Of a stretch of DNA of 64,000 nucleotides, positions 38,392 to 46,376 are shown one piece after another. Origin of the DNA: Nocardioides sp. TRM66260-LWL (GTDB lineage: Bacteria; Actinomycetota; Actinomycetes; Propionibacteriales; Nocardioidaceae); contig NZ_JAIQZK010000001.1 in assembly GCF_020075545.1 (NCBI RefSeq), forward strand, positions 310,001 to 374,000, given 5' to 3'. The notes beneath the pieces are model-generated. The model saw only the letters and a list, made by a program, of their open reading frames with translations, searched no databases and had not been told where the DNA came from. Both the position numbers and the translations under genes were made by a program. Positions within the stretch are counted from its first letter, which is position 1. Every line of letters begins with the position of its first letter.

Positions 38392-39102
38392 TCAGGGCTC
38401 CCGGGCGTAGCCGACGACGTACACGCGCGCGACCTCGCGGCGCACCAGCCGGTCGTCCCGGCCGCCGGCCCAGGTCCAGACCCGCCACGGCTGGCGGCTG
38501 CGGTCGACGCCGTCGCCCGAGCCGGGTCCGTACACGCCGCCGTCACGGGCGCACGACGCGAGGCCGACCCACGAGGGACGCTGCGGCGGGGAGCTCCACG
38601 CGCCGCCGACCCGGGCCAGGCACACGTCCCCGTCCTTCAGGGTCGCCCGGAGCGGCTGGGGGACGGGCGGGGCGGCGACGTCGGAGGGGAAGTCCCCGGT
38701 GTAGGCGAGTCGCACCAGCCGGTGCCCGGCGACGTCGCGCACGCACAGCACGGTGCGGTGGGAGGAGAGGAAGCAGGCCCTCACGCCGATCGCCGTCGGG
38801 TAGCACGCGGCGATCCCGCGCGCGGTGGACGACGGCGCCGCGCCGTCGCAGTCGACCGAGCCGCTCTCGCGCTCGACGCTCCAGCCGGGCGCCGGCTCGC
38901 CGGCATGCGTGACCGGGCGGATCGTCGTGACCTGCGTGGTCGTGACGCCCTCGACCGCCTGGGCGGGGGCGGTCGAGCCGCCGAGTCCGACGACGAGGGC
39001 GAGGACCAGCGCGAGGACCAGGGCGCCGGCCGCCGCGAGGGCGGTCGCGACGGTCAGGGCGGGTCGCGGGGCGCGGACGAGCAGGGCGGGGCTGGGGGGC
39101 AT
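38392..39102 (-). CDS. Secreted or membrane-anchored protein of unknown function
   Basis: 236 aa from the ATG at 39102, with GGAGGAA upstream. An N-terminal membrane segment (LTVATALAAAGALVLALVLA, then LVVGLGG) is followed by APAQA, a probable signal-peptidase site, and an outside domain with several Cys (SVDCDGAAPS, GIAACYPTAI, VRACFLSS, VLCVRD, DVCLARVG, LASCARDG). No known family recognised. Six to seven Cys suggest disulfides. It follows the SigE-type sigma module on the same strand after 116 bp. Confidence 0.6.
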   Translation of the reverse strand: MPPSPALLVRAPRPALTVATALAAAGALVLALVLALVVGLGGSTAPAQAVEGVTTTQVTTIRPVTHAGEPAPGWSVERESGSVDCDGAAPSSTARGIAACYPTAIGVRACFLSSHRTVLCVRDVAGHRLVRLAYTGDFPSDVAAPPVPQPLRATLKDGDVCLARVGGAWSSPPQRPSWVGLASCARDGGVYGPGSGDGVDRSRQPWRVWTWAGGRDDRLVRREVARVYVVGYAREP

Positions 39103-39218
39103 GGCTTCCTCCGGGACGGGACGAGGGCCGGGACGCCCTCCGCAGAGGAGGACGCCCCGGCCCGCGCCTCGGTTGCACCCGGTGGGTGGCAGATCCGTTC
39201 CGGCTCGGTCGCGCCGGC

Positions 39219-40565
39219 TCAGTCGAGCGGCTCGTAGACCGCGAGTGCCGTGCGCGCCGGGCGCTCGTCCTCGATCGGCGGCGCCTGACGCAGCACGTAG
39301 GGACCGGTGCCGCCGAGCAGCACGCCGACGTCCTGGACGCCGGTGCTGTCGGTGTCGTTGGTCGTCTGGTAGTACCCGCCGCCCTGGTCGCCCCGGGCGT
39401 CGGTCCACCGGACGCCCGCGGTGCCACGACCGGAGTAGGCCATGACGAGGCGGTCACCATCGCCGGGCTGGCCCACGGCCTGCGACACCGGGCCCGCGAG
39501 CTCGGGGACGGTGTGGCTCAGCCGCCACGTGCGGCCGCCCTGCTCGACGTACTCGGGCACGGCGGTGCCGAGCAGCTCCTCGCCGGACGACGGCATCGGC
39601 GCGTACACGGCGACGCCGACGAGCAGGTCGGACGGCACGTCGGTCAGAGGGGCCTCCTCCTCGTCCCGGGAGCCGCGGATCGCGAAGGGCCGGGCGGTGA
39701 CGGCGCCGGCCTCGGCGCTCTGACCGTAGGTCGACGAGCTGACGGCGTCGCGACCCTCGTCGCTGCAGCCGAACTCGCTGCCGAGCGGGCCGCGGTCGGT
39801 GCGGGTCGCGAGCCCGACGTCCGCTGCGCTGGTGCGGCAGTAGGTCCTGAGGGTGCTGCCGGCCGGCAGTCCGTCGGGCACCCGGACGACCGGAGGCGCC
39901 TGGTCGCCGATGCTCCAGGCGGCGCCGACCAGGCGCTGGCCCGCGACCTCGCGGCGGAAGACCGCCGAGCCGTCGGGTGCCGCGACGCCGGGTGCGAGCT
40001 CGTCGGAGCGGAAGACGGCCAGCGCCGTCCGGGCGTCCGTGCCGGCGTCGGCCAGCCGCACCGACAGCCGGGCGTCGCCGGCGTCGATCGGATAGGCGGG
40101 CGCCACGGGGTGGGCGGCGTCGACGCGGGCCACGGCGACGTCGTCGACGTAGAGGGTGGCGATGCCGCCGCCGGCGAGTCCGGAGCCGACCAGCACCACG
40201 GCCTGGGCGGAGCGTCCACCGCCGAGCGGCTGCGCCGCCTCGTCGATCTCGCGGACGTCGACGCGCCGGTAGGGGAAGCCCAGCACGTCGAGGGACGACG
40301 GCACGTCGACGCCCAGCACGGGCCCGGTGAGCTCCGGCCGGGGGCCGGCAGGAGCGATCGCGTCGGGGCGGCCGAGGTCGACGGTCCGCAGGCCGACGCC
40401 CGCGCCGATCGCGAGCACGACGGCGGCGACGCCGATGGCCGCGCGGCGGCGCCGGATGCGGCTGACGCGGCCACGCACGGCGCCGGCGCGGTCGGCGAGG
40501 CCGTCGTCGGTGAGCGCGCCGGCCCGCTCGTCGAGCGTGCGGCGCAGGTCGTCGAGGGTGCTCAT
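39219..40565 (-). CDS. Membrane protein linked to SigE-type sigma factor (possible anti-sigma factor)
   Basis: 448 aa. [20 protein letters not shown] and RVSRIRRRRAAIGVAAVVLA: a short cytoplasmic N-terminus, one membrane helix at about 45-62, then a long outside domain rich in beta-like segments. The ATG overlaps the stop of the sigma gene (ATGA), so the two are translated as a unit. In many SigE-family systems a membrane protein encoded next door restrains or senses for the sigma factor, but no ZAS-type motif (HxxxCxxC) is present in the first 45 residues. The role is inferred. Confidence 0.65.
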   Translation of the reverse strand: MSTLDDLRRTLDERAGALTDDGLADRAGAVRGRVSRIRRRRAAIGVAAVVLAIGAGVGLRTVDLGRPDAIAPAGPRPELTGPVLGVDVPSSLDVLGFPYRRVDVREIDEAAQPLGGGRSAQAVVLVGSGLAGGGIATLYVDDVAVARVDAAHPVAPAYPIDAGDARLSVRLADAGTDARTALAVFRSDELAPGVAAPDGSAVFRREVAGQRLVGAAWSIGDQAPPVVRVPDGLPAGSTLRTYCRTSAADVGLATRTDRGPLGSEFGCSDEGRDAVSSSTYGQSAEAGAVTARPFAIRGSRDEEEAPLTDVPSDLLVGVAVYAPMPSSGEELLGTAVPEYVEQGGRTWRLSHTVPELAGPVSQAVGQPGDGDRLVMAYSGRGTAGVRWTDARGDQGGGYYQTTNDTDSTGVQDVGVLLGGTGPYVLRQAPPIEDERPARTALAVYEPLD

Positions 40566-41137
40566 CGGAGGGCCTCCGGGTTCGAGGTGGTCGAGGTGGT
40601 CGCGGTGGACGAGGTGGCCAGGGCGGGGTCGATGCGGAGCCTGGCCAGGGCCTTGGACGTCTGGCTCTTGACGGTGCCGGGGGAGACGCCGAGCAGCTCG
40701 GCGGTCTCCCGCTCGCTGAGGTCCTCGACGAACCGCAGCACGATCACCGCGCGCTGGCGCCGCGGCAGGCGTCCCATGGCGCTCCACAGGTCGGTGCGCT
40801 CGTCGCTGCGGGCGTGCTCGTCGGGGGCGGCGGCCGGCTCGGGGAGCTCGTCGTGCGCCACCTCGCCGTTCCAGCGGCGTCGCCACCAGGAGGCGTAGGT
40901 GTTGACGAGCACCTTGCGGACGTAGGGCTCGGGCGCTCCGTCGAGGCGCGCCCAGGCGAACCAGGCCTTGGTGAGGGCGGTCTGCAGGAGGTCCTCGGCC
41001 AGGGCGTGGTCGCGGGTGAGGAGGAAGGCGAGACGCAGCAGCGCGCTGGAGCGGGACGCGACGAACTCGTCGAAGTCCGCACGGTCGCGAGGGCGTGCGC
41101 CCGAGAGCACGATCCGTCCGTCGGTCATGGCGTTCAT
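40562..41137 (-). CDS. SigE-family ECF RNA polymerase sigma factor
   Basis: 191 aa. Region 2 [20 protein letters not shown], then [20 protein letters not shown], the SigE-family linker [20 protein letters not shown], and region 4 [20 protein letters not shown], then [20 protein letters not shown]. The first ATG at 41137 has GGAAGGGGG before it; a second ATG at 41128 is possible. A GCAACC motif (41168-41173, minus strand) upstream resembles SigE-type -35 elements and might serve autoregulation; this is tentative. The module sits between guaB and guaB3. Confidence 0.88.
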   Translation of the reverse strand: MNAMTDGRIVLSGARPRDRADFDEFVASRSSALLRLAFLLTRDHALAEDLLQTALTKAWFAWARLDGAPEPYVRKVLVNTYASWWRRRWNGEVAHDELPEPAAAPDEHARSDERTDLWSAMGRLPRRQRAVIVLRFVEDLSERETAELLGVSPGTVKSQTSKALARLRIDPALATSSTATTSTTSNPEALR

Positions 41138-41206
41138 GCCCCCTTCCACCGCCTGGACCCCGGCGGAGGTTGCCCCGCCGACACGGATTCTTCCCACGGG
41201 TCTCGA

Positions 41207-41212
41207 TAGAGT
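41207..41212 (+). promoter_or_regulatory. -10 hexamer, leaderless promoter of guaB3
   Basis: TAGAGT, 6 nt before the GTG at 41219. Confidence 0.6.
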
Positions 41213-41218
41213 CCCCCG

Positions 41219-42325
41219 GTGACCGAGATCGAGATCGGCCGGGCCAAGCGCGCACGGCGTGCCTACTCCTTCGACGACATCGCGATCGTGCCCTCCCGGC
41301 GCACGCGCGACCCCGAGGAGGTCAGCACGCACTGGCAGATCGACGCCTACCGCTTCGACCTGCCGGTGATGGCCGCGCCGATGGACTCCGTCATGTCGCC
41401 CGACACCGCGATCGCCCTCGGCCGCCTCGGGGGTCTCGGCGTGCTCAACCTCGAGGGCCTGTGGACCCGCTACGAGGACCCCACCGGGCTGCTGGCCGAG
41501 GTGGCGGGCCTCGAGGGCGTCGACGCCACCGCGCGGATGCAGGAGATCTACGCAGAGCCGGTCAAGGCCGAGCTGATCACCGAGCGGCTGCGCGCCATCC
41601 GCGCCGCGGGCGTCACCGTCGCCGGGTCGCTCTCGCCGCAGCGCACCAAGGAGTTCGCCAAGACGGTGGTCGACGCCGGCGTCGACATGTTCGTCATCCG
41701 CGGCACCACCGTCAGCGCCGAGCACGTCTCGGGCCAGGCCGAGCCGCTGAACCTCAAGGAGTTCATCTACGAGCTCGACGTGCCGGTGATCGTCGGCGGC
41801 TGCGCCACCCACCAGGCCGCGCTGCACCTCATGCGCACCGGCGCGGCGGGCGTGCTCGTCGGCTTCGGCGGCGGCGCCGCGCACACGACCCGCACCGTGC
41901 TCGGCGTCGCAGTGCCGATGGCCAGCGCGGTGGCCGACGTCGCCGCCGCCCGGCGCGACTACCTCGACGAGTCGGGCGGTCGGTACGTGCACGTGATCGC
42001 CGACGGCTCGATCGGCCGCTCCGGCGACATCGCCAAGGCGATCGCCTGCGGCGCCGACGCCGTCATGGTCGGCTCGCCGTTCGCCCGGGCCACCGACGCG
42101 CCGGGCCACGGGTTCCACTGGGGCACCGAGGCGCACCACCCCGAGCTGCCGCGCGGCACCCGCGTCGGGTTCGAGACCGTCGGGACGATGGAGGAGATCC
42201 TCTTCGGCCCCTCCCGGGTCGCCGACGGCACGATGAACCTCATCGGCGCCCTCAAGCGCTCGATGGCCACCACCGGCTACACCGACGTCAAGGAGTTCCA
42301 GCGGGTCGAGGTCGTCGTCGAGTGA
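41219..42325 (+). CDS. guaB3: GuaB3-family IMP dehydrogenase-related protein
   Basis: 368 aa without CBS domains. [20 protein letters not shown] start, [20 protein letters not shown], and later [20 protein letters not shown] and [20 protein letters not shown]. The loop that holds the catalytic Cys in IMP dehydrogenase reads [11 protein letters not shown], with His222 in the Cys position, so classical thioimidate chemistry is doubtful. GuaB3 follows guaB2 in mycobacteria; here the two are split by the SigE module. The stop overlaps rnhA by 4 nt. Confidence 0.88.
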   Translation: MTEIEIGRAKRARRAYSFDDIAIVPSRRTRDPEEVSTHWQIDAYRFDLPVMAAPMDSVMSPDTAIALGRLGGLGVLNLEGLWTRYEDPTGLLAEVAGLEGVDATARMQEIYAEPVKAELITERLRAIRAAGVTVAGSLSPQRTKEFAKTVVDAGVDMFVIRGTTVSAEHVSGQAEPLNLKEFIYELDVPVIVGGCATHQAALHLMRTGAAGVLVGFGGGAAHTTRTVLGVAVPMASAVADVAAARRDYLDESGGRYVHVIADGSIGRSGDIAKAIACGADAVMVGSPFARATDAPGHGFHWGTEAHHPELPRGTRVGFETVGTMEEILFGPSRVADGTMNLIGALKRSMATTGYTDVKEFQRVEVVVE

Positions 42326-42816
42326 CCTCGGCGGACGCCGGCGGGGCCGTCCCCGCGGACGAGGACGTCGTCGACATCTGGACCGACGGCGCCTGCGTCC
42401 CCAACCCCGGGCCCGGGGGGTGGGGCGCCCTGCTGCGGCAGGGGCCGCACGAGCTCGAGCTGTGCGGCGGAGACGCCGAGACCACCACGAACAACCGCAT
42501 GGAGCTCACCGCGCCGATCAGGGCACTGCAGGCGCTCAAGCGGCCGGTGACGGTGCGCGTCCACACCGACAGCACCTACGTGCGCAACGGCGTGACGTCG
42601 TGGGTGGCCACCTGGCAGCGCAACGGCTGGCGCACCTCGGCGAAGCAGCCGGTGAAGAACGAGGACCTCTGGCGCGCCCTGGTCGAGGAGGCCGCGCGGC
42701 ACCGCGTCGAGTGGCTGTGGGTCAAGGGCCACGCCGGCGACAAGGGCAACGAGCGAGCCGACCGGCTCGCCGCGAAGGGCCTCGAGGAGGCCGTCGCGGC
42801 GGCACGGCGGGCCTGA
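42322..42816 (+). CDS. rnhA: Ribonuclease HI
   Basis: 164 aa, GTG start overlapping guaB3. The DEDD active site is intact: [20 protein letters not shown] (Asp), [14 protein letters not shown] (Glu), [13 protein letters not shown] (Asp) and [20 protein letters not shown] (Asp plus the His loop). It degrades RNA in RNA-DNA hybrids and complements the RNase HII at 6236-6913. It converges on the ECF sigma gene with only 4 bp between stops. Confidence 0.93.
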   Translation: MTSADAGGAVPADEDVVDIWTDGACVPNPGPGGWGALLRQGPHELELCGGDAETTTNNRMELTAPIRALQALKRPVTVRVHTDSTYVRNGVTSWVATWQRNGWRTSAKQPVKNEDLWRALVEEAARHRVEWLWVKGHAGDKGNERADRLAAKGLEEAVAAARRA

Positions 42817-42820
42817 GCGC

Positions 42821-44134
42821 TCAGAGCCGGTCGCGGATCAGGCCGCGGGTGGCCTCGTTGACCGCCAGGTCGGCGGCGCGTCGATCGGCGCTCGCCGCCT
42901 CGTCGAGCCGGCCCAGACGGCGCAGCAGCACGGCCCGGGTCGCGTGCGCGAAGGCGTGCCCGTCGAGCCCGTCGGCGATCGCGTCGAGCGCCGCGAGGCC
43001 GGCCGCCGGGCCGTCCCGCTCGCCCAGCGCCACCGCGCGGTTCAGCGCGACGACCGGGCCGGGGTCGAGCGCGAGCAGCACGTCGTACCAGGAGACGATC
43101 GCGTCCCAGTCGGTCGCCTCGGGCGTCGGGGCGAGGGCGTGGCACGCCGCGATCGCGGCCTGCACGAGGTAGGGGTGGGGACGCTCGCCGGCGCGGCGCA
43201 GTCCCTCTCCGATCAGCCGGACGCCCTCGTCGATCGCGGCGGCGTCCCAGCGGGAGCGGTCCTGGTCGGCCAGCAGCACGGGTCGGCCGTCGGCGTCCAC
43301 GCGAGCGGCGCGTCGCGAGTCCTGCAGCAGCATCAGGGCGAGCAGGCCGATCGCGCCGACGTCGCCGGGCTCGAGGTCGTGCAGCAGCCGACCGAGGCGC
43401 AGCGCCTGGTCGACCAGCGCGGGCCGCACGAGCGTCGCCCCGGTCGAGGCCGTGTGCCCCTCGGTGAAGAGCAGGTGCACGGTCGCGAGGACGGCGGCCC
43501 AGCGCTCGGGCAGCTCGTGGTCGGCCGGCACCCGGTACGGGATCCGCGCCTGGCGGATCTTCTGCCGCGCTCGCACGAGCCGTCGCGCGACGGCGTCCGG
43601 CCGGGCCAGCAGCGCGACCGCGATCTCCTCCTCCGAGAGCCCGCACAGCGTCCGCAGCGAGAGCGCGACCCGGCTGACGGGGGAGAGCGTGGGGTGGCAG
43701 CAGGTGAAGACCAGGCGCAGCAGGTCGTCGTGGAGCACCGACGACCCCTGCGCGCCGTGCGGGTCGTCCCCGTCGTGCCCGCCGTCGCCGCCGTCCCCGC
43801 CGTGCGGGTCGCCGGGCTCGCCGCGCAGGTCGGGGTCGAGCTCCACCGCACGCTCCTCCCGTCGTCCCCGGCTGCCCTCGGCGCGCAGCAGGTCGATCGC
43901 GCGACGCCGGGCGACGACGCGCAGCCACGCGGCGGGCACGTCCGGCACGCCGTCGCGCGGCCAGGTGCGCAGGGCCCGCTCCATGGCGTCCTGGACGGCG
44001 TCCTCGGCCAGGCCGAGATCGCCCACCTGGCGCGCGAGGGTGGCCAGCACCTCGCGGCCCGCCTCCCGCACCGCGGACGCGAGCGCGTCGGCGGCGTCCG
44101 CGGCGGCGGGAGGCGGGGTCACGGGATCGGTCAC
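42821..44134 (-). CDS. ECF42-type RNA polymerase sigma factor with C-terminal helical extension
   Basis: 437 aa, GTG start overlapping the DGPF gene by 4 nt. Sigma region 2 (REVLATLARQVGDLGLAEDA, then VQDAMERALRTWP) and region 4 (CGLSEEEIAVALLARPDAVA) fill the first 200 residues. The remaining 230 form a TPR-like helical domain (ALDPGPVVALNRAVALGERD) typical of ECF42. A Gly/Asp/His-rich insert (about 112-130) separates regions 2 and 4. ECF42 sigmas lack an anti-sigma factor and are linked to DGPF proteins, exactly the neighbour here. Confidence 0.9.
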   Translation of the reverse strand: MTDPVTPPPAAADAADALASAVREAGREVLATLARQVGDLGLAEDAVQDAMERALRTWPRDGVPDVPAAWLRVVARRRAIDLLRAEGSRGRREERAVELDPDLRGEPGDPHGGDGGDGGHDGDDPHGAQGSSVLHDDLLRLVFTCCHPTLSPVSRVALSLRTLCGLSEEEIAVALLARPDAVARRLVRARQKIRQARIPYRVPADHELPERWAAVLATVHLLFTEGHTASTGATLVRPALVDQALRLGRLLHDLEPGDVGAIGLLALMLLQDSRRAARVDADGRPVLLADQDRSRWDAAAIDEGVRLIGEGLRRAGERPHPYLVQAAIAACHALAPTPEATDWDAIVSWYDVLLALDPGPVVALNRAVALGERDGPAAGLAALDAIADGLDGHAFAHATRAVLLRRLGRLDEAASADRRAADLAVNEATRGLIRDRL

Positions 44135-44478
44135 CCCATCGGGATGACGGGCCGCACCTCGACCGCGCCGTTCCAGGCCGCGGGGATCCGCGCGGCCTGG
44201 GCGACCGCCTCGTCGAGGTCGGCGCACTCCAGCAGGTAGAAGCCGGTGAGCACCTCCTTGGTCTCGGCGAACGGCCCGTCGGTGGTGAGGACGTCGCCAC
44301 CCCGGCCGCCCTCGACCCGGACGGTGGTGGCGGTGACGGTCGGGAACAGCGCGGCGCCGCCGCGGATGATCGCGGCGGCGGCCTCGCCGAACTCGTGGTA
44401 GCCGACGAGGTCGGCGGCCTGCTCGGGGGCGCTCCAGTCGAGGTCGGCCTGGTAGAGCATCGCGGCGTACAGGGGCAT
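44131..44478 (-). CDS. DGPF/YCII-domain protein partnered with the ECF42 sigma factor
   Basis: 115 aa. MPLYAAMLYQADLDWSAPEQ start and the family signature VLTTDGPFAETKEVLTGFYL, ending in GAVEVRPVIPMG. The ATG at 44478 follows a GAGGAG ribosome binding site. DGPF proteins have a YCII-like fold; they are the usual regulated partners of ECF42, with unknown biochemistry. The gene comes first in the two-gene transcript. Confidence 0.9.
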   Translation of the reverse strand: MPLYAAMLYQADLDWSAPEQAADLVGYHEFGEAAAAIIRGGAALFPTVTATTVRVEGGRGGDVLTTDGPFAETKEVLTGFYLLECADLDEAVAQAARIPAAWNGAVEVRPVIPMG

Positions 44479-44624
44479 GGGAGTCTCCTCGGGTCCGGGA
44501 CGATCGGACGTCGTCCTCACCAGGCTGACGGAGCCGGCGGCGCCCGGAGGACACGATCGGCCGAGATCGCCGCGACCGGTCTGGACCAGCGCCGTCGGAC
44601 ATGCTCGGACGCCCATGTGAGGGC

Positions 44625-44638
44625 ATGTGTCGTCACAT
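44625..44638. promoter_or_regulatory. Inverted repeat ATGTG-N4-CACAT
   Basis: A 5-bp dyad in the 275-bp divergent region between the DGPF gene and the semialdehyde dehydrogenase gene. A wider ATGTGA...TCACAT dyad starts at 44615. Operator candidate. Confidence 0.35.
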
Positions 44639-44670
44639 AGTGAGACGTGGTCTGGACCGGTTCAGGCGGG

Positions 44671-44695
44671 TTGACATGCGAGAACGCGTTGTCAA
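44671..44695. promoter_or_regulatory. TTGACA-N13-TGTCAA dyad enclosing AACGCGTT
   Basis: Outer arms 44671-44676 and 44690-44695; the inner perfect palindrome AACGCGTT is at 44683-44690. The AAC-N2-GTT core resembles KstR-type TetR operators, but the outer T and A are missing. It lies about 47 bp before the -10 of the dehydrogenase gene. Confidence 0.45.
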
Positions 44696-44741
44696 GTGAA
44701 CGGAGGGCGGCGAAGGGGTGTGGGGGGAGGCGTCCGTCACC

Positions 44742-44747
44742 TACTCT
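44742..44747 (+). promoter_or_regulatory. -10 hexamer, leaderless promoter of the semialdehyde dehydrogenase
   Basis: TACTCT, 6 nt before the ATG at 44754. It selects this ATG over an upstream in-frame GTG at 44718. Confidence 0.55.
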
Positions 44748-44753
44748 CCGACC

Positions 44754-46376
44754 ATGAGCGCGAGCAGCCCCAACCCGGCCGGAGGCCCCCTCGTCGGCGG
44801 CCCCGCCGACCCCGAGCACGACCCCACCGCGTCGTACGCGCTGGAGCCCGAGTACGTCGAGGCCCTCACCGGCCGGATCCTCGCGACGTCGGGGGAGACC
44901 AAGCAGAGCCACTCGCCGATCAACGGCGCGCCGGTGGCCAACATCCCGCAGTCCACCGAGGACGACGTCGTCGAGGCCTTCGCCCGCGCCCGGCGTGCGC
45001 AGCTCGCCTGGGCGCGCACCAGCCTCGACCACCGTGCCGCAATCATGATGCGGCTGCACGACCTGCTGCTCGAGCGGCAGGAGGAGATCCTCGACCTGAT
45101 CGTCTGGGAGTCCGGCAAGGCCCGCGCGCACGCGTTCGACGAGGTCCTGCACGTCGCGCTCACCGCCCGCTACTACGCCCGCACCGCCCACGAGCACCTC
45201 GACACCCGCCGCAAGCTGGGCGTCGCGCCCGTGCTGACGCGGGTCGAGGTCAACCGGGTCCCCAAGGGCGTCGTCGGCATCATCAGCCCCTGGAACTACC
45301 CGTTCACGATGGCGATCTGCGACGGCCTGCCCGCGCTCATGGCCGGCAACGCGGTCGTCACCAAGCCCGACGCCCAGACGATGCTCACCGCCCTGCTCGG
45401 CGCGCAGCTGCTCGAGGAGGCCGGCTTCCCGAAGGACCTCTGGACCGTCGTCGCCGGGCCCGGCTCGCGGGTCGGCATGTCGATCATCGCCAAGGCCGAC
45501 TACGTCTGCTTCACCGGCTCCACGGCCACCGGCAAACGCGTGGCCGCGGCCTGCGCCGACCGGCTCATCGGCTGCTCGCTCGAGCTCGGCGGCAAGAACC
45601 CGATGCTGGTGCTGCGCGACGCCGACCCCGACAAGGCCGCCGAGGGCGCCGTCCGGGCCGCCTTCTCCAACGCCGGCCAGCTGTGCGTCTCGATCGAGCG
45701 GATGTTCGTCGCCGACCAGGTCTACGACCGGTTCGTCGAGCGGTTCGTCGCCCGCACCCAGGCCATGACGCTCGGCGCCACGCTCGCCTGGGGCCCCGAC
45801 ATGGGCTCGCTGATCTCCCAGGACCAGCTCGACACCGTCGTCGCGCACGTCGACGACGCCGTCGCCAAGGGCGCCCGCGTGCTCGCCGGCGGCCGGGCCC
45901 GGCCCGACCTCGGGCCGTACTTCTACGAGCCGACGATCCTCGAGGGCGTCACCCCCGACATGACCTGCTTCGGCCAGGAGACCTTCGGCCCGGTCGTCTC
46001 GCTCTACCGCTTCCACGACGAGGCCGACGCCGTGGCGCGCGCCAACGACGGCGAGTACGGCCTCAACGCCTCGGTCTACACCCGCGACGGCGCCCGAGGC
46101 CGCGCGCTGGCCGCCCAGATCAAGTGCGGCACGGTCAACGTCAACGAGGCGTTCGCGGCGACCTTCGCCAGCGTCGACTCCCCGATGGGCGGCATGCGCG
46201 AGTCGGGCATGGGCCGTCGCCAGGGCGCCGAGGGCATCCACCGCTACACCGAGTCGCAGTCCGTGGCCACGCAGCGGGTCATCCGCTTCAGCCCGATGCT
46301 CGGCATGTCCGACAAGACCTACGCCAAGGTCATGACCGCCAACCTGAAGATCATGAAGAAGCTGGGGAGGGCCTGA
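44754..46376 (+). CDS. Succinate-semialdehyde dehydrogenase (NADP)-type aldehyde dehydrogenase
   Basis: 540 aa. Aldehyde-dehydrogenase fold: IISPWNYPFTMAICDGLPAL, FTGSTATGKRVAAACADRLI, general base E277 in LELGGKNPM and nucleophile C311 in FSNAGQLCVSIER. It most resembles actinobacterial GabD2-like succinic-semialdehyde dehydrogenases, feeding succinate to the TCA cycle. The C-terminus VMTANLKIMKKLGRA is a basic extension seen in this subgroup. The stop overlaps the GMC oxidoreductase start by 1 nt. Confidence 0.85.
   Translation: MSASSPNPAGGPLVGGPADPEHDPTASYALEPEYVEALTGRILATSGETKQSHSPINGAPVANIPQSTEDDVVEAFARARRAQLAWARTSLDHRAAIMMRLHDLLLERQEEILDLIVWESGKARAHAFDEVLHVALTARYYARTAHEHLDTRRKLGVAPVLTRVEVNRVPKGVVGIISPWNYPFTMAICDGLPALMAGNAVVTKPDAQTMLTALLGAQLLEEAGFPKDLWTVVAGPGSRVGMSIIAKADYVCFTGSTATGKRVAAACADRLIGCSLELGGKNPMLVLRDADPDKAAEGAVRAAFSNAGQLCVSIERMFVADQVYDRFVERFVARTQAMTLGATLAWGPDMGSLISQDQLDTVVAHVDDAVAKGARVLAGGRARPDLGPYFYEPTILEGVTPDMTCFGQETFGPVVSLYRFHDEADAVARANDGEYGLNASVYTRDGARGRALAAQIKCGTVNVNEAFAATFASVDSPMGGMRESGMGRRQGAEGIHRYTESQSVATQRVIRFSPMLGMSDKTYAKVMTANLKIMKKLGRA

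Noticed and set aside
41219..42325. GuaB3 as a pseudogene because of the missing Cys
   Set aside because: The frame is intact, the promoter is strong and the substitution sits in an otherwise conserved loop, so it is probably a family feature.
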